Positions 16,566 to 25,322 of a DNA stretch of 64,000 nucleotides are shown here, in pieces (position 1 is the stretch's first letter; each line of letters begins with the position of its first letter). Location: the NCBI RefSeq assembly GCF_021390535.1, contig NZ_JAJUXG010000003.1, positions 496,001 through 560,000 on the forward strand, read 5' to 3'. The notes under the pieces were generated by a model. The model was not told the origin of the DNA. It did not search any database and saw only the letters and a list, made by a program, of their open reading frames with translations. Source of the stretch: Dyadobacter sp. CY312 (GTDB taxonomy: Bacteria; Bacteroidota; Bacteroidia; Cytophagales; Spirosomataceae). The position numbers were made by a program, and so were the translations under genes.

Positions 16566-17402
16566 ATGACACAAAGTCCATCAATCGAAACCCGAATCAT
16601 AAAAAAAGTAACCCAGGATGCTTTTAGCAATGAGGCGGATTTTCTTGCCGTGGAGGAGCCTCTGGAAATAAGTATCAGCTTTACGGAAAGTGGAAAACGG
16701 ATCAGGAAAAATATATCTGTAACCATGCGTACCCCTGGCAACGACGAAGAGCTCGCACTAGGATTTCTGTTTACGGAAGGAATATTAAAGGACTTTGATC
16801 AGGTTAAAAATGTTTTGTCTGACTTATTGGATACCAATAAAGTGATTGTGGAACTCAGAGATTCGGAGGTGCCGCAATTGCAGACATCTGAACGAAATTT
16901 TTACACCACTTCAAGTTGCGGTGTATGCGGCAAAGCCAGTATTGATGCAATCAAAACCACCTCTATCTTTTCAGAAACAGCGGATTTTCTTTCTGTTTCA
17001 AAAGAAACCCTTTTTTCAATTTCAGAAAAACTGAGAGACCAGCAGGATATTTTTGAAAGTACCGGAGGTTTGCACGCATCATCCCTGTTTGACACCAGCG
17101 GAAATTTTCTGATGTTGCGCGAAGATGTCGGGAGGCACAACGCACTTGACAAACTGATCGGTGCGGCATTTAAAACCGGAGTACTTCCGTTATACAATTC
17201 GATATTGCTTTTGAGCGGAAGAGCAAGCTTTGAACTGATACAAAAAGCCCACATGGCCGGCATTCGGATTGTTGCGGCCATTGGTGCGCCATCCAGCCTC
17301 GCAGCGCAGCTTGCAGAAGAATGTAATATTACACTCATAGGCTTTTTGGGAAAAGAAAAATTCAACATTTACACCGGCTCAGGCCGCATCAGCGAGATAT
17401 GA
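16566..17402 (+). CDS. fdhD: formate dehydrogenase accessory sulfurtransferase FdhD
   Basis: A 278-residue protein that passes sulfur from a cysteine desulfurase to the molybdenum centre of formate dehydrogenase. The essential CxxC loop is present (SSCGVCGKAS, Cys118 and Cys121), as are TPGNDEELALGFLFTEGI and the REDVGRHNALDKLIG motif and the SGRASFELIQKA helix. Full length. Its stop overlaps the start of the next gene by 4 bp, indicating translational coupling. Confidence 0.96.
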   Translation: MTQSPSIETRIIKKVTQDAFSNEADFLAVEEPLEISISFTESGKRIRKNISVTMRTPGNDEELALGFLFTEGILKDFDQVKNVLSDLLDTNKVIVELRDSEVPQLQTSERNFYTTSSCGVCGKASIDAIKTTSIFSETADFLSVSKETLFSISEKLRDQQDIFESTGGLHASSLFDTSGNFLMLREDVGRHNALDKLIGAAFKTGVLPLYNSILLLSGRASFELIQKAHMAGIRIVAAIGAPSSLAAQLAEECNITLIGFLGKEKFNIYTGSGRISEI

Positions 17403-17767
17403 AAATACGCATCCAGAGAAACTCCGTTAGGTTCAGACTTTCAAAAACAGAGGTAGAGAAACTTTGCTCAGAAGGATATATAGAAGAAACAACGTCTTTT
17501 GGCGATACATCTTTCAAGTACGCCGTAAAACGCTATGGAACCACCGGCGAGCTTATGGCAACTTTCGGGAATGGATGCATTACCATGTTGGTACCAGAGA
17601 AATTGCTTATAAATTGGCCCGAAAATAGTGTCATCGGTTTCGATGCCAAGATGCCAATCACGGGGAACGAAACCTTGTCCCTTTTGTTGGAAAAAGATTT
17701 TAAATGTATTGATAATACCGCCGAGGACCAGTCGGACCACTACGATAATCCAAAACAAATCTGTTAG
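17399..17767 (+). CDS. small conserved protein of the fdhD operon (possibly DUF7009)
   Basis: A 122-residue protein starting MKIRIQRNSVRFRLSKTEVE, with FGDTSFKYAVKRYGTTGELMATFG and LLLEKDFKCIDNTAEDQSDH near the end. It is cytoplasmic by appearance, with no signal or metal-binding cluster. I believe related Bacteroidota proteins are filed as DUF7009, but this is from memory. It is locked between fdhD (4-bp overlap) and the oxidoreductase (2-bp gap), so a role in maturation or assembly of that enzyme is a reasonable inference, not a demonstrated one. Confidence 0.72.
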   Translation: MKIRIQRNSVRFRLSKTEVEKLCSEGYIEETTSFGDTSFKYAVKRYGTTGELMATFGNGCITMLVPEKLLINWPENSVIGFDAKMPITGNETLSLLLEKDFKCIDNTAEDQSDHYDNPKQIC

Positions 17768-17769
17768 TT

Positions 17770-20109
17770 ATGAAAGATGAACCAGATCCGATTCCGGGAG
17801 CCGAAAATCCTGAAACGCTGACAGGGCTCCGAAAAACGGAAATAAGCAAAGTCGCAGCCGGCATACCAGCAGTGGTTTCGAGCCTGAAGATGATCGTAGA
17901 GGAAGCTGGCATGAAACGAGGCATGAAGGCTCTTTGGAGTTTGAACAAAAAGGGCGGATTCGATTGTCCCAGTTGCGCCTGGCCTGATCCGGACGACGAG
18001 CGTTCCGGAATCGCAGAGTATTGCGAGAATGGTGCCCGCGCTGTGGCCGACGAAGCGACCGCAAAAAAATTAACGCCGGACTTTTTTGCAAAAAATTCAC
18101 TTGCCGATCTTGCCTTATTGTCAGACTACGAACTTGGACGAAAAGGGCGTATTGCGCAACCTATGTACCTACCGGAAGGAGCCACGCACTACAAACCAAT
18201 TTCATGGAATTCGGCATTCGATAAAATTGCCTTTGCATTAAATCGCCTTCCTTCTCCGGACGAAGCGATATTCTATACATCTGGCAGAACCAGTAACGAA
18301 GCAGCGTTTCTTTATCAGCTGTTTGTCCGTGAGTTCGGAACTAATAACCTGCCCGATTGTAGCAATATGTGCCACGAGAGCAGCGGTGTGGCGCTGAATG
18401 AGTCTTTGGGGATTGGAAAAGGATCGGTAACACTCGATGACTTCAACGAGGCAGAAGTGATTATGATATTGGGGCAGAATCCGGGGACCAACCATCCCCG
18501 CATGATGACAGCCCTGCAAAAAGCAAAAGCCAAAGGAGCTACCATCATTTCGATCAATCCATTGCCGGAAACAGGATTAATGGCTTTTAACAATCCTCAG
18601 ACCGTACAAGGTGTTTTGGGATTAAATGCGGCTTTGACGGATATTTTTCTTCAGGTCAGAATCAATGGTGACATGGCCGCTTTGCAGGCTATTGAAATGT
18701 TGCTTTTAAAAATGGAGAAAGAGAATCCGGGAACTGTACTGGATTCCCATTTTATAGAAAACAATACACTTGGCTTTGAAAATCACAAGCAAAATTTACA
18801 ATCAAAAGATATAAATCAACTTGCTGCGGTGAGTGGGATTTCTCTGCAACAACTGGAAAAAACAGCAAGCGTGTTAGCCCAAAAGAAAAAAATTATAGCC
18901 TGCTGGGCGATGGGACTGACCCAACACAAAAACGCGGTTGACACTATAAAAGAAATCGTAAACCTGCTTCTCCTGAAAGGTAGCATTGGCAAGCCAGGTG
19001 CAGGAACATGCCCGGTAAGAGGCCACAGCAATGTACAGGGTGACAGGACAATGGGAATTTACGAGAAACCGTCAGAAGCATTCCTGAACAAAATCAATCA
19101 GAATTTCAACTTCTCACCTCCTGTCAAACACGGCTACGATGTGGTAGAAGCGATTAAAGCGATGCATGAAGGCAAAGCTAAAATTTTTTTTGCAATGGGT
19201 GGTAATTTTTTGTCAGCCACGCCAGATACGCTCTTTACAGCCCAGGCACTGCAGAAGTGTGGTCTCACTGTTCAGGTTTCTACCAAATTGAACCGCAGCC
19301 ATCTTATTCACGGCAAAGAGGCACTGATACTACCCTGCCTGGGAAGAAGTGACAAAGACATGAGTGGAGAAAATGCTCAATTTGTATCCTGTGAAAATTC
19401 GATGGGTGTAGTTCAGTCATCTCAGGGAATACTGGATCCGGTGTCTGATCAGTTGCTGAGCGAACCTGAAATTGTGGTGCGCCTGGCGAAAGCGACATTA
19501 GGAAAAAAAAGCAAAATTGACTGGGCAAGGTACATTGTGAACTATGATGTGATCAGAGCTGACATTGAACGAACAATACCTGGTTTCGATAACTACAATG
19601 AAAGGGTTCGCAATCCTGGTGGATTTTACTTACCAAATTGCAACCGTGATGGAAATTTTGACACCATGTCAGAAAAAGCACATTTCAATATTAGCCATGT
19701 GGAGACTCAGGAGTTGAAGGAAGATGAACTGGTAATGATGACAATCCGGAGCCATGATCAGTTTAACACGACCATTTATGGCCTCAATGACCGCTATCGT
19801 GGTATTCACAATGAGCGAAGGGTAATTTTCATGAACGAAAAGGATGTAAAAAGCAGGGGATTAGAGAACAATGATCTTGTGGACTTATACAACTTTCACG
19901 GAGGTGCGAAGCGCACTGCCAAAAAGTTTGTAGTGGTTGTTTATCCTATTCCGGCAGGCTGTTGCGCAACCTATTTTCCGGAAACAAACGTGCTGGTGCC
20001 AATAAACAGTGTTGCGGATAAAAGTAATACACCAACATCCAAATACGTAGTGATCAAGGTATTAAGACACCTCAAAACATTATCAGATTCTGATGATCGT
20101 GTGGATTAA
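17770..20109 (+). CDS. FdhF/YdeP family molybdopterin oxidoreductase
   Basis: A 779-residue enzyme of the FdhF/YdeP group related to formate dehydrogenase H. The N-terminal Cys cluster FDCPSCAWPDP...EYC (Cys66, Cys69, Cys85) fits an iron-sulfur site; SNMCHESSG (Cys201-His202) occupies the place of the Cys/SeCys-His molybdenum ligand; PVRGHSNVQGDRTMG and the C-terminal molybdopterin-dinucleotide-binding domain (about 640-779) are present. No twin-arginine signal, so cytoplasmic. Despite the name, substrate may differ from formate: YdeP is linked to acid resistance in Escherichia coli. Last gene of the mobA-fdhD operon. Confidence 0.88.
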   Translation: MKDEPDPIPGAENPETLTGLRKTEISKVAAGIPAVVSSLKMIVEEAGMKRGMKALWSLNKKGGFDCPSCAWPDPDDERSGIAEYCENGARAVADEATAKKLTPDFFAKNSLADLALLSDYELGRKGRIAQPMYLPEGATHYKPISWNSAFDKIAFALNRLPSPDEAIFYTSGRTSNEAAFLYQLFVREFGTNNLPDCSNMCHESSGVALNESLGIGKGSVTLDDFNEAEVIMILGQNPGTNHPRMMTALQKAKAKGATIISINPLPETGLMAFNNPQTVQGVLGLNAALTDIFLQVRINGDMAALQAIEMLLLKMEKENPGTVLDSHFIENNTLGFENHKQNLQSKDINQLAAVSGISLQQLEKTASVLAQKKKIIACWAMGLTQHKNAVDTIKEIVNLLLLKGSIGKPGAGTCPVRGHSNVQGDRTMGIYEKPSEAFLNKINQNFNFSPPVKHGYDVVEAIKAMHEGKAKIFFAMGGNFLSATPDTLFTAQALQKCGLTVQVSTKLNRSHLIHGKEALILPCLGRSDKDMSGENAQFVSCENSMGVVQSSQGILDPVSDQLLSEPEIVVRLAKATLGKKSKIDWARYIVNYDVIRADIERTIPGFDNYNERVRNPGGFYLPNCNRDGNFDTMSEKAHFNISHVETQELKEDELVMMTIRSHDQFNTTIYGLNDRYRGIHNERRVIFMNEKDVKSRGLENNDLVDLYNFHGGAKRTAKKFVVVVYPIPAGCCATYFPETNVLVPINSVADKSNTPTSKYVVIKVLRHLKTLSDSDDRVD

Positions 20110-20181
20110 CAAAAGATAATATAAAAATTCCATTCTGTTTATTTCCTTTGCTTTCAGATACACTGACCTAAAACCATAACA

Positions 20182-20952
20182 ATGATCAAAAAACTCTTAA
20201 CCTTTTCTGTTGTATTACTTGGTCTTACCTCCTTTGAAGCCATGTCACAAAACAAGAACAAAGTTATTGCCCACAGAGGTGCGTGGAAAAATACGGGCGC
20301 TACTGAAAACTCGATCGGCGCTCTGGAGCATGCGATTAAACTTGGTTGTTACGGAAGTGAATTCGACGTACATATGTCCGCGGATTCTGTCATTTATGTG
20401 AACCACGACCATACAATTAAAGGCACGCATATCGAGAAAGCGACTTCACAGGAACTTTCACAGATCAAACTCAGTAACGGAGAAAACCTTCCCACACTGG
20501 AAAATTATCTGAAAACTGGTGGCAAACAAAAGGGAACACGACTGATACTGGAAATCAAAACGTCTTCGGTAAGCAAGGAACGCTCACTGGCTCTGGCCGC
20601 AAAATGTGTCGAGATGGTAAAAAAACTCAAAGTTGAGAAAATCACAGACTACATCGCCTTTGATTTTGACGTATGCCTTAAAGTGAAAGAACTCGCTCCA
20701 AAAGCGCACGTTGAATACCTGAACGGAGACAAAAAACCAGAAGAGATCAAAGCTGCCGGGCTGAGCGGTATTGATTACCATTTCAATGTCTTCAAGAAAA
20801 ATGAAGGCTATCTCAAAGAAATGCGCGATCTCAAACTTACGACCAATGTGTGGACAGTAAACGATGAAGAAACCATGAAGTGGTTTTTGGATAGAAATGT
20901 TGATTACATCACCACGAACGAACCTGAGTTGTTGTTGAAGATAACCAAGTAA
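20182..20952 (+). CDS. glycerophosphodiester phosphodiesterase family protein
   Basis: A 256-residue exported GDPD-family enzyme with a signal peptide (about residues 1-22, ending SQN). The catalytic signature is complete: VIAHRGAW (His31, Arg32), ENSIGALEHAI, GSEFDVHMSADSV (Glu60, Asp62) and VNHDHTIKGT (His75). It should hydrolyse glycerophosphodiesters or similar lipid headgroups in the periplasm. Single gene 72 bp after the oxidoreductase operon, followed by a terminator. Confidence 0.92.
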   Translation: MIKKLLTFSVVLLGLTSFEAMSQNKNKVIAHRGAWKNTGATENSIGALEHAIKLGCYGSEFDVHMSADSVIYVNHDHTIKGTHIEKATSQELSQIKLSNGENLPTLENYLKTGGKQKGTRLILEIKTSSVSKERSLALAAKCVEMVKKLKVEKITDYIAFDFDVCLKVKELAPKAHVEYLNGDKKPEEIKAAGLSGIDYHFNVFKKNEGYLKEMRDLKLTTNVWTVNDEETMKWFLDRNVDYITTNEPELLLKITK

Positions 20953-20963
20953 GCATTTTAATC

Positions 20964-21002
20964 TGCCGGTTTACAGATAAGTAAGCCGGCATTGTTTTGT
21001 TT
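20964..21002 (+). terminator. intrinsic terminator after the GDPD gene
   Basis: An 11-bp stem with one G-T wobble (TGCCGGTTTAC/GTAAGCCGGCA), 6-nt loop, followed by ATTGTTTTGTTT. Confidence 0.8.
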
Positions 21003-21005
21003 AAA

Positions 21006-21344
21006 CTATTGAAGGTTTAGATAAAGTTTAATGTTGAGGGCTAAATTATTCATCACAATCGACTCGCAAATACCAATTCTCTTTATGAAACGTCGCCTAT
21101 CGAATGAGCTTATTTGCCTTGTTTTTATCAAAGAATCGGACATTAGCCGATTTAAAGAATCCTTTCTCACAAAAACGTCTAATGTCACCATTTTTTGAAT
21201 TTGAGAAGAAACAGGAATAACTGTAATCAGACTTCCAGAAGAAATGTAAACATCAGACTGGACTATTAATGCAGGGCGAACTTTTTGATACTCATGACCA
21301 AAACTTGGATCAAAGTCTACCAACCAGATTTCTCCGTGTTTCAT
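21006..21344 (-). CDS. PemK/MazF family toxin
   Basis: A 112-residue toxin of the MazF/PemK endoribonuclease family: GEIWLVDFDPSFGHEYQKVRPALIVQS holds the characteristic N-terminal strand pair and KxRPAL motif, followed by ITVIPVSSQI. MazF homologues cleave mRNA at short sequences. The upstream 71-residue gene, 4 bp away, is the partner antitoxin; the pair is a two-gene minus-strand operon. Confidence 0.88.
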   Translation of the reverse strand: MKHGEIWLVDFDPSFGHEYQKVRPALIVQSDVYISSGSLITVIPVSSQIQKMVTLDVFVRKDSLNRLMSDSLIKTRQISSFDRRRFIKRIGICESIVMNNLALNIKLYLNLQ

Positions 21345-21348
21345 AGAA

Positions 21349-21564
21349 TTAGAGATTCAAATAATAATTGCGCTCATCAGCAGTCAATATTTCATCTGCG
21401 ATATCTGTCACTGATGCAATTTCTACATCTTCGTCGGTTGCGGTAAATACGTTGCCCAATACATAAAGACGAAGCGCATCTATTACGACAGTTTCCACAT
21501 CTATTTGGAGTTTCGACAATTCCATTTCAAGATCAGCGGGAATGTTAACGTGCAAAGTTGTCAT
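21349..21564 (-). CDS. antitoxin of the PemK/MazF-type pair
   Basis: A 71-residue protein with a short beta strand and helices at the N-terminus (MTTLHVNIPADLEMELSKLQ, ribbon-helix-helix-like) and an acidic tail (TATDEDVEIASVTDIADEIL) suited to wrapping a basic toxin. It precedes the toxin by 4 bp, the normal order. Family not recognised more exactly; the role is inferred from size, charge and position. Confidence 0.72.
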   Translation of the reverse strand: MTTLHVNIPADLEMELSKLQIDVETVVIDALRLYVLGNVFTATDEDVEIASVTDIADEILTADERNYYLNL

Positions 21565-21613
21565 AGCTTTGGCCTTAGTTGTACTTCGAAGTTAACAATA
21601 TTTAGACACTAAT

Positions 21614-22378
21614 TTACATTTTTCTGTACTTCTCAATAGCTCCTTTAATTTTCTCCTCCCGGTTCGCAGGACTTGGATGTGTACTCATAAACTCCGCTCC
21701 TGAACCAGAAGATTCAGCAAGTACAGCCATCACTCTTAAAAGTGCTTCCGGCTTGTAACCTGCTCCCACCATATACTTTACTCCAAAATCATCCGATTCG
21801 AGTTCATCGCTTCTTCCATAACTGAGGTCGACCAGGCGGGCAATATACCTTGCTGTTTGCGCACTTGTGTAATCTCCGCCAGCAACACCAGCCGCTCCGG
21901 CAAGTCCTTCCAACAAATCTCCCTTAGCCATTTGTTCCGCAGAATGGCGACCTATAACGTGCCCCATTTCATGACCAAGTACACCGGCAATCTCATCATC
22001 TGTTTTTAATTTATTGAGCAAACCCATTGTGATAAATATTTGTCCGCCGGGAACTGCAAAAGCGTTGACAGTTTTGGCATCAGCTAGTACATGGAAATCA
22101 AACTGATATGGTGAACGTGCCGCTTCGGTTTTACTAACAAGATTCTTCCCTATTGTTTTGATTTTATCCTGCACCTGCCTGTCCGAATGCAAACCGCCAA
22201 ACTCAGCAGCCATCTGAGGAGCGGATTTGAGCCCAAGCTGAATTTCCTCCTCTGGTGTGAGGCTCACACGCTGTTTTTCACCAGTTACAGGGTTAATCTG
22301 CGTTTTGCTGAAATAGCTATAGAGTGTAAACAAAATGATCCCAACCGCAATGATCAGTCTACCGGCAATTTTCCGCAT
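21614..22378 (-). CDS. M48 family metallopeptidase
   Basis: A 254-residue zinc protease of the M48/Oma1-BepA type: zinc motif VLGHEMGHVIGRHSAEQ, third ligand Glu in the RSDELESDDFGVKYM region, and the C-terminal MSTHPSPANREEKIK segment. An N-terminal hydrophobic stretch (RLIIAVGIILFTLYSYF) anchors or exports it, so it likely acts in periplasmic or membrane protein quality control. The ATG at 22378 is chosen; a longer frame starts with GTG and would put 13 residues before the anchor. Confidence 0.9.
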   Translation of the reverse strand: MRKIAGRLIIAVGIILFTLYSYFSKTQINPVTGEKQRVSLTPEEEIQLGLKSAPQMAAEFGGLHSDRQVQDKIKTIGKNLVSKTEAARSPYQFDFHVLADAKTVNAFAVPGGQIFITMGLLNKLKTDDEIAGVLGHEMGHVIGRHSAEQMAKGDLLEGLAGAAGVAGGDYTSAQTARYIARLVDLSYGRSDELESDDFGVKYMVGAGYKPEALLRVMAVLAESSGSGAEFMSTHPSPANREEKIKGAIEKYRKM

Positions 22379-22428
22379 ATTTTTAATGTTTTGATGGTAC
22401 AACGCAACAGCTATCACACTATAAAACT

Positions 22429-22457
22429 AAAAAGTCCTGCATTAAACAATACAGGAC
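22429..22457 (-). terminator. intrinsic terminator after metX
   Basis: On the minus strand a 10-bp stem with a G-T wobble (GTCCTGTATT/AATGCAGGAC) and 4-nt loop is followed by five T. Confidence 0.75.
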
Positions 22458-22482
22458 CCATTATAAATTCTTTAAACCAACA

Positions 22483-23535
22483 TCAACCCAACGTGGCTGT
22501 TTGCAACTTGCCATTGGTTTGCTGCCAGGCTTTTATCACCTGAGTAAGTTGCTTGTATTCGATCAGGAACCCATCATGTCCATAAAGTGAATCTATTTCC
22601 TGAAACACTGCGTCCGGAATGTGTCTTGCTAAAAACTGCTGCTCGGTCAAAGGAAATAAGAGATCAGATTTAATACCAAGAACAAGCGTCTTTGCCTTCA
22701 CCATTCCCAAAGCATGAACAATTCCTCCGCGGTTTCTGCCCACATTATGAGAATCCATCATCTTGGATAAAGTCCAGTATGAATAGGCATTGAACCTTTT
22801 CATAAACTTATCTCCCTGATATTGCTGATAGGAAGAAGCTCTGAAATCGTCTATCTGATCCGGATTATCACGTGCCTGAGTGAAATTATAAGTATCATAA
22901 TTCCGATAAGACAACAACGCCACAGACCTTGCGGCACGCATTCCCATCTTACCTGCTTCTTCGTTGTTGTCGTTATAAGTAGGATCCGCTTCAATCGCCA
23001 TGCGCTGCGATTCATTGAATGCCACACCCCAGGGTGAGTGCAATGCATTGGAAGCAATTAGTATCAGTTCTTCAAAAAGATCAGGAACTTCCACCGCCCA
23101 TTCCAGCGCCTGCTGTCCACCTAGCGAGCCTCCGATACAGATATTGATTTTCCTTATCTGTAATTCCTGTCTCAGTATTTCCAAACTGCCTACCACGTCT
23201 TTTACAGTAATGATAGGAAAGTCCCTGTAAAAGGGCTGCTGCGTTTTCGGATTAACGGATAAAGGGTTGGTAGAGCCGTAAGCCGAACCGATGACATTAA
23301 CACAGATGATAAAGTACTTAGCCGGATCAATGTATTTGCCTTCTCCAACCAAGCCATCCCACCATTCGGCTACGTTAGAGCTTCCGGTAAGCGCGTGGCA
23401 AACCCAAACGATGTTGTTGTCATCTGCATTTCGGGTACCATAGGTGGTGTATGACAGTTCAAAACCTGGCAACTCACGTCCCAGTTCCAGAGAATAAGTA
23501 TATGGATACCTGAATATTTTTTGTTCCGCTTGCAT
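22483..23535 (-). CDS. metX: homoserine O-acetyltransferase
   Basis: A 350-residue alpha/beta-hydrolase that acylates homoserine, committing it to methionine synthesis. Catalytic triad visible: nucleophile Ser137 in GGSLGG, Asp291 in GIKSDLLFP and His320 in YGHDGFL. The oxyanion region VCHALTGSSN (45-54) and NVIGSAYGSTNPLS are typical of MetX. Acetyl- versus succinyl-transfer specificity cannot be decided from sequence alone. A SAM-I riboswitch and a good promoter precede it, and a GTGC-TTTT-GCAC hairpin lies 3-4 bases before the ATG, possibly part of the expression platform. Confidence 0.94.
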   Translation of the reverse strand: MQAEQKIFRYPYTYSLELGRELPGFELSYTTYGTRNADDNNIVWVCHALTGSSNVAEWWDGLVGEGKYIDPAKYFIICVNVIGSAYGSTNPLSVNPKTQQPFYRDFPIITVKDVVGSLEILRQELQIRKINICIGGSLGGQQALEWAVEVPDLFEELILIASNALHSPWGVAFNESQRMAIEADPTYNDNNEEAGKMGMRAARSVALLSYRNYDTYNFTQARDNPDQIDDFRASSYQQYQGDKFMKRFNAYSYWTLSKMMDSHNVGRNRGGIVHALGMVKAKTLVLGIKSDLLFPLTEQQFLARHIPDAVFQEIDSLYGHDGFLIEYKQLTQVIKAWQQTNGKLQTATLG

Positions 23536-23706
23536 AAGTGCAAAAGCACAAGTTTAAATTCAAAAATGATTTAAACGCATATCATTGAAAATTAAAAATC
23601 AACGATATACGTGGAATCCACCTATTGAAAAACTGGTTTTCAGCGTCAGATACGAGATTAAAGCCATCCGGCTTACGGAAATTTCTAACAGTAAGTATTG
23701 CACGAA

Positions 23707-23820
23707 TTGATTTTATATCTCCTAAATAACTTAGGTGGGAATTAGCACCTTTCTCCTATGTGGTAGCAGGTTGCCAGAGGTTCGTAGAGCCCATTCTCTC
23801 GCCTCTTCTTTATAAATCAA
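23707..23820 (-). ncRNA. SAM-I (S-box) riboswitch controlling metX
   Basis: On the minus strand the aptamer reads through all S-box landmarks: P1 (TTGATTTATA at the 5' side, TATAAAATCAA at the 3' side), AAGAAGAGGCGAGAG, ATGGGCTCTACGAACCTC, GGCAACC, AAGGTGCTAATTCC, the P4 hairpin ACCTAAGTTATTTAGG, and GATATAAA closing P1. It senses S-adenosylmethionine and represses methionine genes when it is abundant. No strong terminator lies between it and metX, so translational control is more likely than attenuation. Confidence 0.93.
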
Positions 23821-23853
23821 TCGCTGATTAGTGAAGCAATTGACTTGATGTTG

Positions 23854-23885
23854 CAATATTAAGTCCCGATCCCTGAAAATGCAAA
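23854..23885 (-). promoter_or_regulatory. metX / SAM riboswitch promoter
   Basis: TTTG (23882-23885) and TAATATTG (23854-23861) on the minus strand are separated by exactly 20 bp, the Bacteroidota promoter layout. Transcription should begin near 23847, about 27 nt before the aptamer. Confidence 0.75.
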
Positions 23886-23960
23886 TTACCTCCCGTTTAA
23901 TTTAAAATCCGGAGTTGAACTTTACTTAACCGAGCCTCGTCTAATTCGGAGTGATATGCT

Positions 23961-23968
23961 TACATTTG
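23961..23968 (+). promoter_or_regulatory. candidate -7 box for the DUF721 gene
   Basis: TACATTTG matches TAnnTTTG 22 bp before the ATG at 23990. No clear -33 element. Confidence 0.45.
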
Positions 23969-23989
23969 TAACAATGCACCCAATGAAAT

Positions 23990-24316
23990 ATGGCACAACA
24001 ATATCGTTTCAATAAAGAACAGGCGTCCCGCAGACCAGGCATTACACCTCTCAAAGAGGCTATTGATCAGATGCTGGAAAAATACCGTTTGAGAAACCGG
24101 TTCGACCAGTCGTATGTAGTTGCACATTGGGATAAAATTATGGGAGCGGCTATCGCTTCCAGAACGAAAAAGGTCTTTATCAAGGATCGTACACTGTTTC
24201 TGCAAATAGAGTCCGCTCCGCTTCGTAATGAACTGGTTCGTGCCAAATCCAAAATTATTGAACTCATTAACAGGGAAATGAAGAGTGATCTGGTAGATGA
24301 AGTCGTTTTCATATAG
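23990..24316 (+). CDS. DUF721 domain-containing protein
   Basis: A 108-residue DUF721 (DciA-like) protein: helix pair at the N-terminus, then WDKIMGAAIASRTKKVFIKDRTLFLQIESAPLRNELVRAK, the conserved KH-like core. Related DciA proteins load replicative helicase in many bacteria; whether this short Bacteroidota version does so is inference. First gene of a probable three-gene run with an LD-carboxypeptidase and an SDR. Confidence 0.85.
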   Translation: MAQQYRFNKEQASRRPGITPLKEAIDQMLEKYRLRNRFDQSYVVAHWDKIMGAAIASRTKKVFIKDRTLFLQIESAPLRNELVRAKSKIIELINREMKSDLVDEVVFI

Positions 24317-24381
24317 TTCCCCAGATCCTGTGTTTCAAAACCATTTCCTCTGTTCTTACCTGCAAAAGTCTGACACAATTT

Positions 24382-25311
24382 ATGTCCCAAATTATAATTC
24401 CCCCTTTTTTAAAACCAGGCGATAAAATTGGAATCGTGGCTCCGGCCAGTGTAGTTAAATACGAAGACCTGCTTCCCGGAATAACCATTTTGCGTGATGA
24501 CTGGGGACTGGAAATTGTGGAAGGAACGACAATAAAAAGCGCTTTCAACCAATTTTCTGCCAATGACACCGATCGGCTTTCAGACATTCAGATCATGCTC
24601 GACGACCCATCCATCAAAGCGATTATCGCTGCAAGAGGCGGTTATGGTTGCTCGAGGATCGTTGATCAAATTGATTTTTCGGGTTTTATAAATTCTCCTA
24701 AATGGATTGTTGGCTTCAGTGATTTAACTGCTTTGCATGCAAGTATTTATCACTTGGGCATAGCCAGCTTACATGCACCTATGGTTAAATCCATGACCCA
24801 ACCCGGATCGGAAGAGGCAGCCAATTCACTCAGAGATATACTTTTCGGAAAATTACCTCAATACAGTACTTCAACCCACCCACTTAATAAGCCAGGTAAG
24901 GGTGAAGGTGAACTGGTGGGCGGAAATCTTTGTATTTTTGCTCATTTAATTGGGTCCAGAACGGACACCGATACAGCCGGAAAGATCCTTTTTATTGAGG
25001 ATGTAAATGAATATTTATACAACCTCGACAGGATGATGATTCAGCTAAAAAGAGCTGGAAAACTGGATAACCTTGCCGGACTTGTTGTAGGTCAATTCTC
25101 TGACATGCGCGATAATTCATCACCAACGTTTGGTAAAGATGCCTATCAGATCATTCAGGAACATACATCCGATTATACCTATCCTGTTTGTTACGACTTC
25201 CCTCTCGGCCATGTTGCTGACAATAGGGCTTTGGTGGTTGGTGTAAAGGCCAACTTAGATGTCGGCCACGATAATGTCTCTCTTAATTTCCTGACTGAGG
25301 AAATCGTTTAG
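24382..25311 (+). CDS. LD-carboxypeptidase (S66 family)
   Basis: A 309-residue serine peptidase of the LdcA/MccF family, which removes the terminal D-Ala from tetrapeptide stems during peptidoglycan recycling. LKPGDKIGIVAPAS opens the N-terminal domain; ARGGYGCSRI and VGFSDLTALH supply the catalytic Ser region; GELVGGNLCIF and FIEDVNEYLYNLDRM (Glu) and FPLGHVADN (His) complete the Ser-Glu-His triad. No signal peptide, hence cytoplasmic. It lies 65 bp after the DUF721 gene and 11 bp before the SDR gene. Confidence 0.93.
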   Translation: MSQIIIPPFLKPGDKIGIVAPASVVKYEDLLPGITILRDDWGLEIVEGTTIKSAFNQFSANDTDRLSDIQIMLDDPSIKAIIAARGGYGCSRIVDQIDFSGFINSPKWIVGFSDLTALHASIYHLGIASLHAPMVKSMTQPGSEEAANSLRDILFGKLPQYSTSTHPLNKPGKGEGELVGGNLCIFAHLIGSRTDTDTAGKILFIEDVNEYLYNLDRMMIQLKRAGKLDNLAGLVVGQFSDMRDNSSPTFGKDAYQIIQEHTSDYTYPVCYDFPLGHVADNRALVVGVKANLDVGHDNVSLNFLTEEIV

Positions 25312-25322
25312 CAATTTCAATT

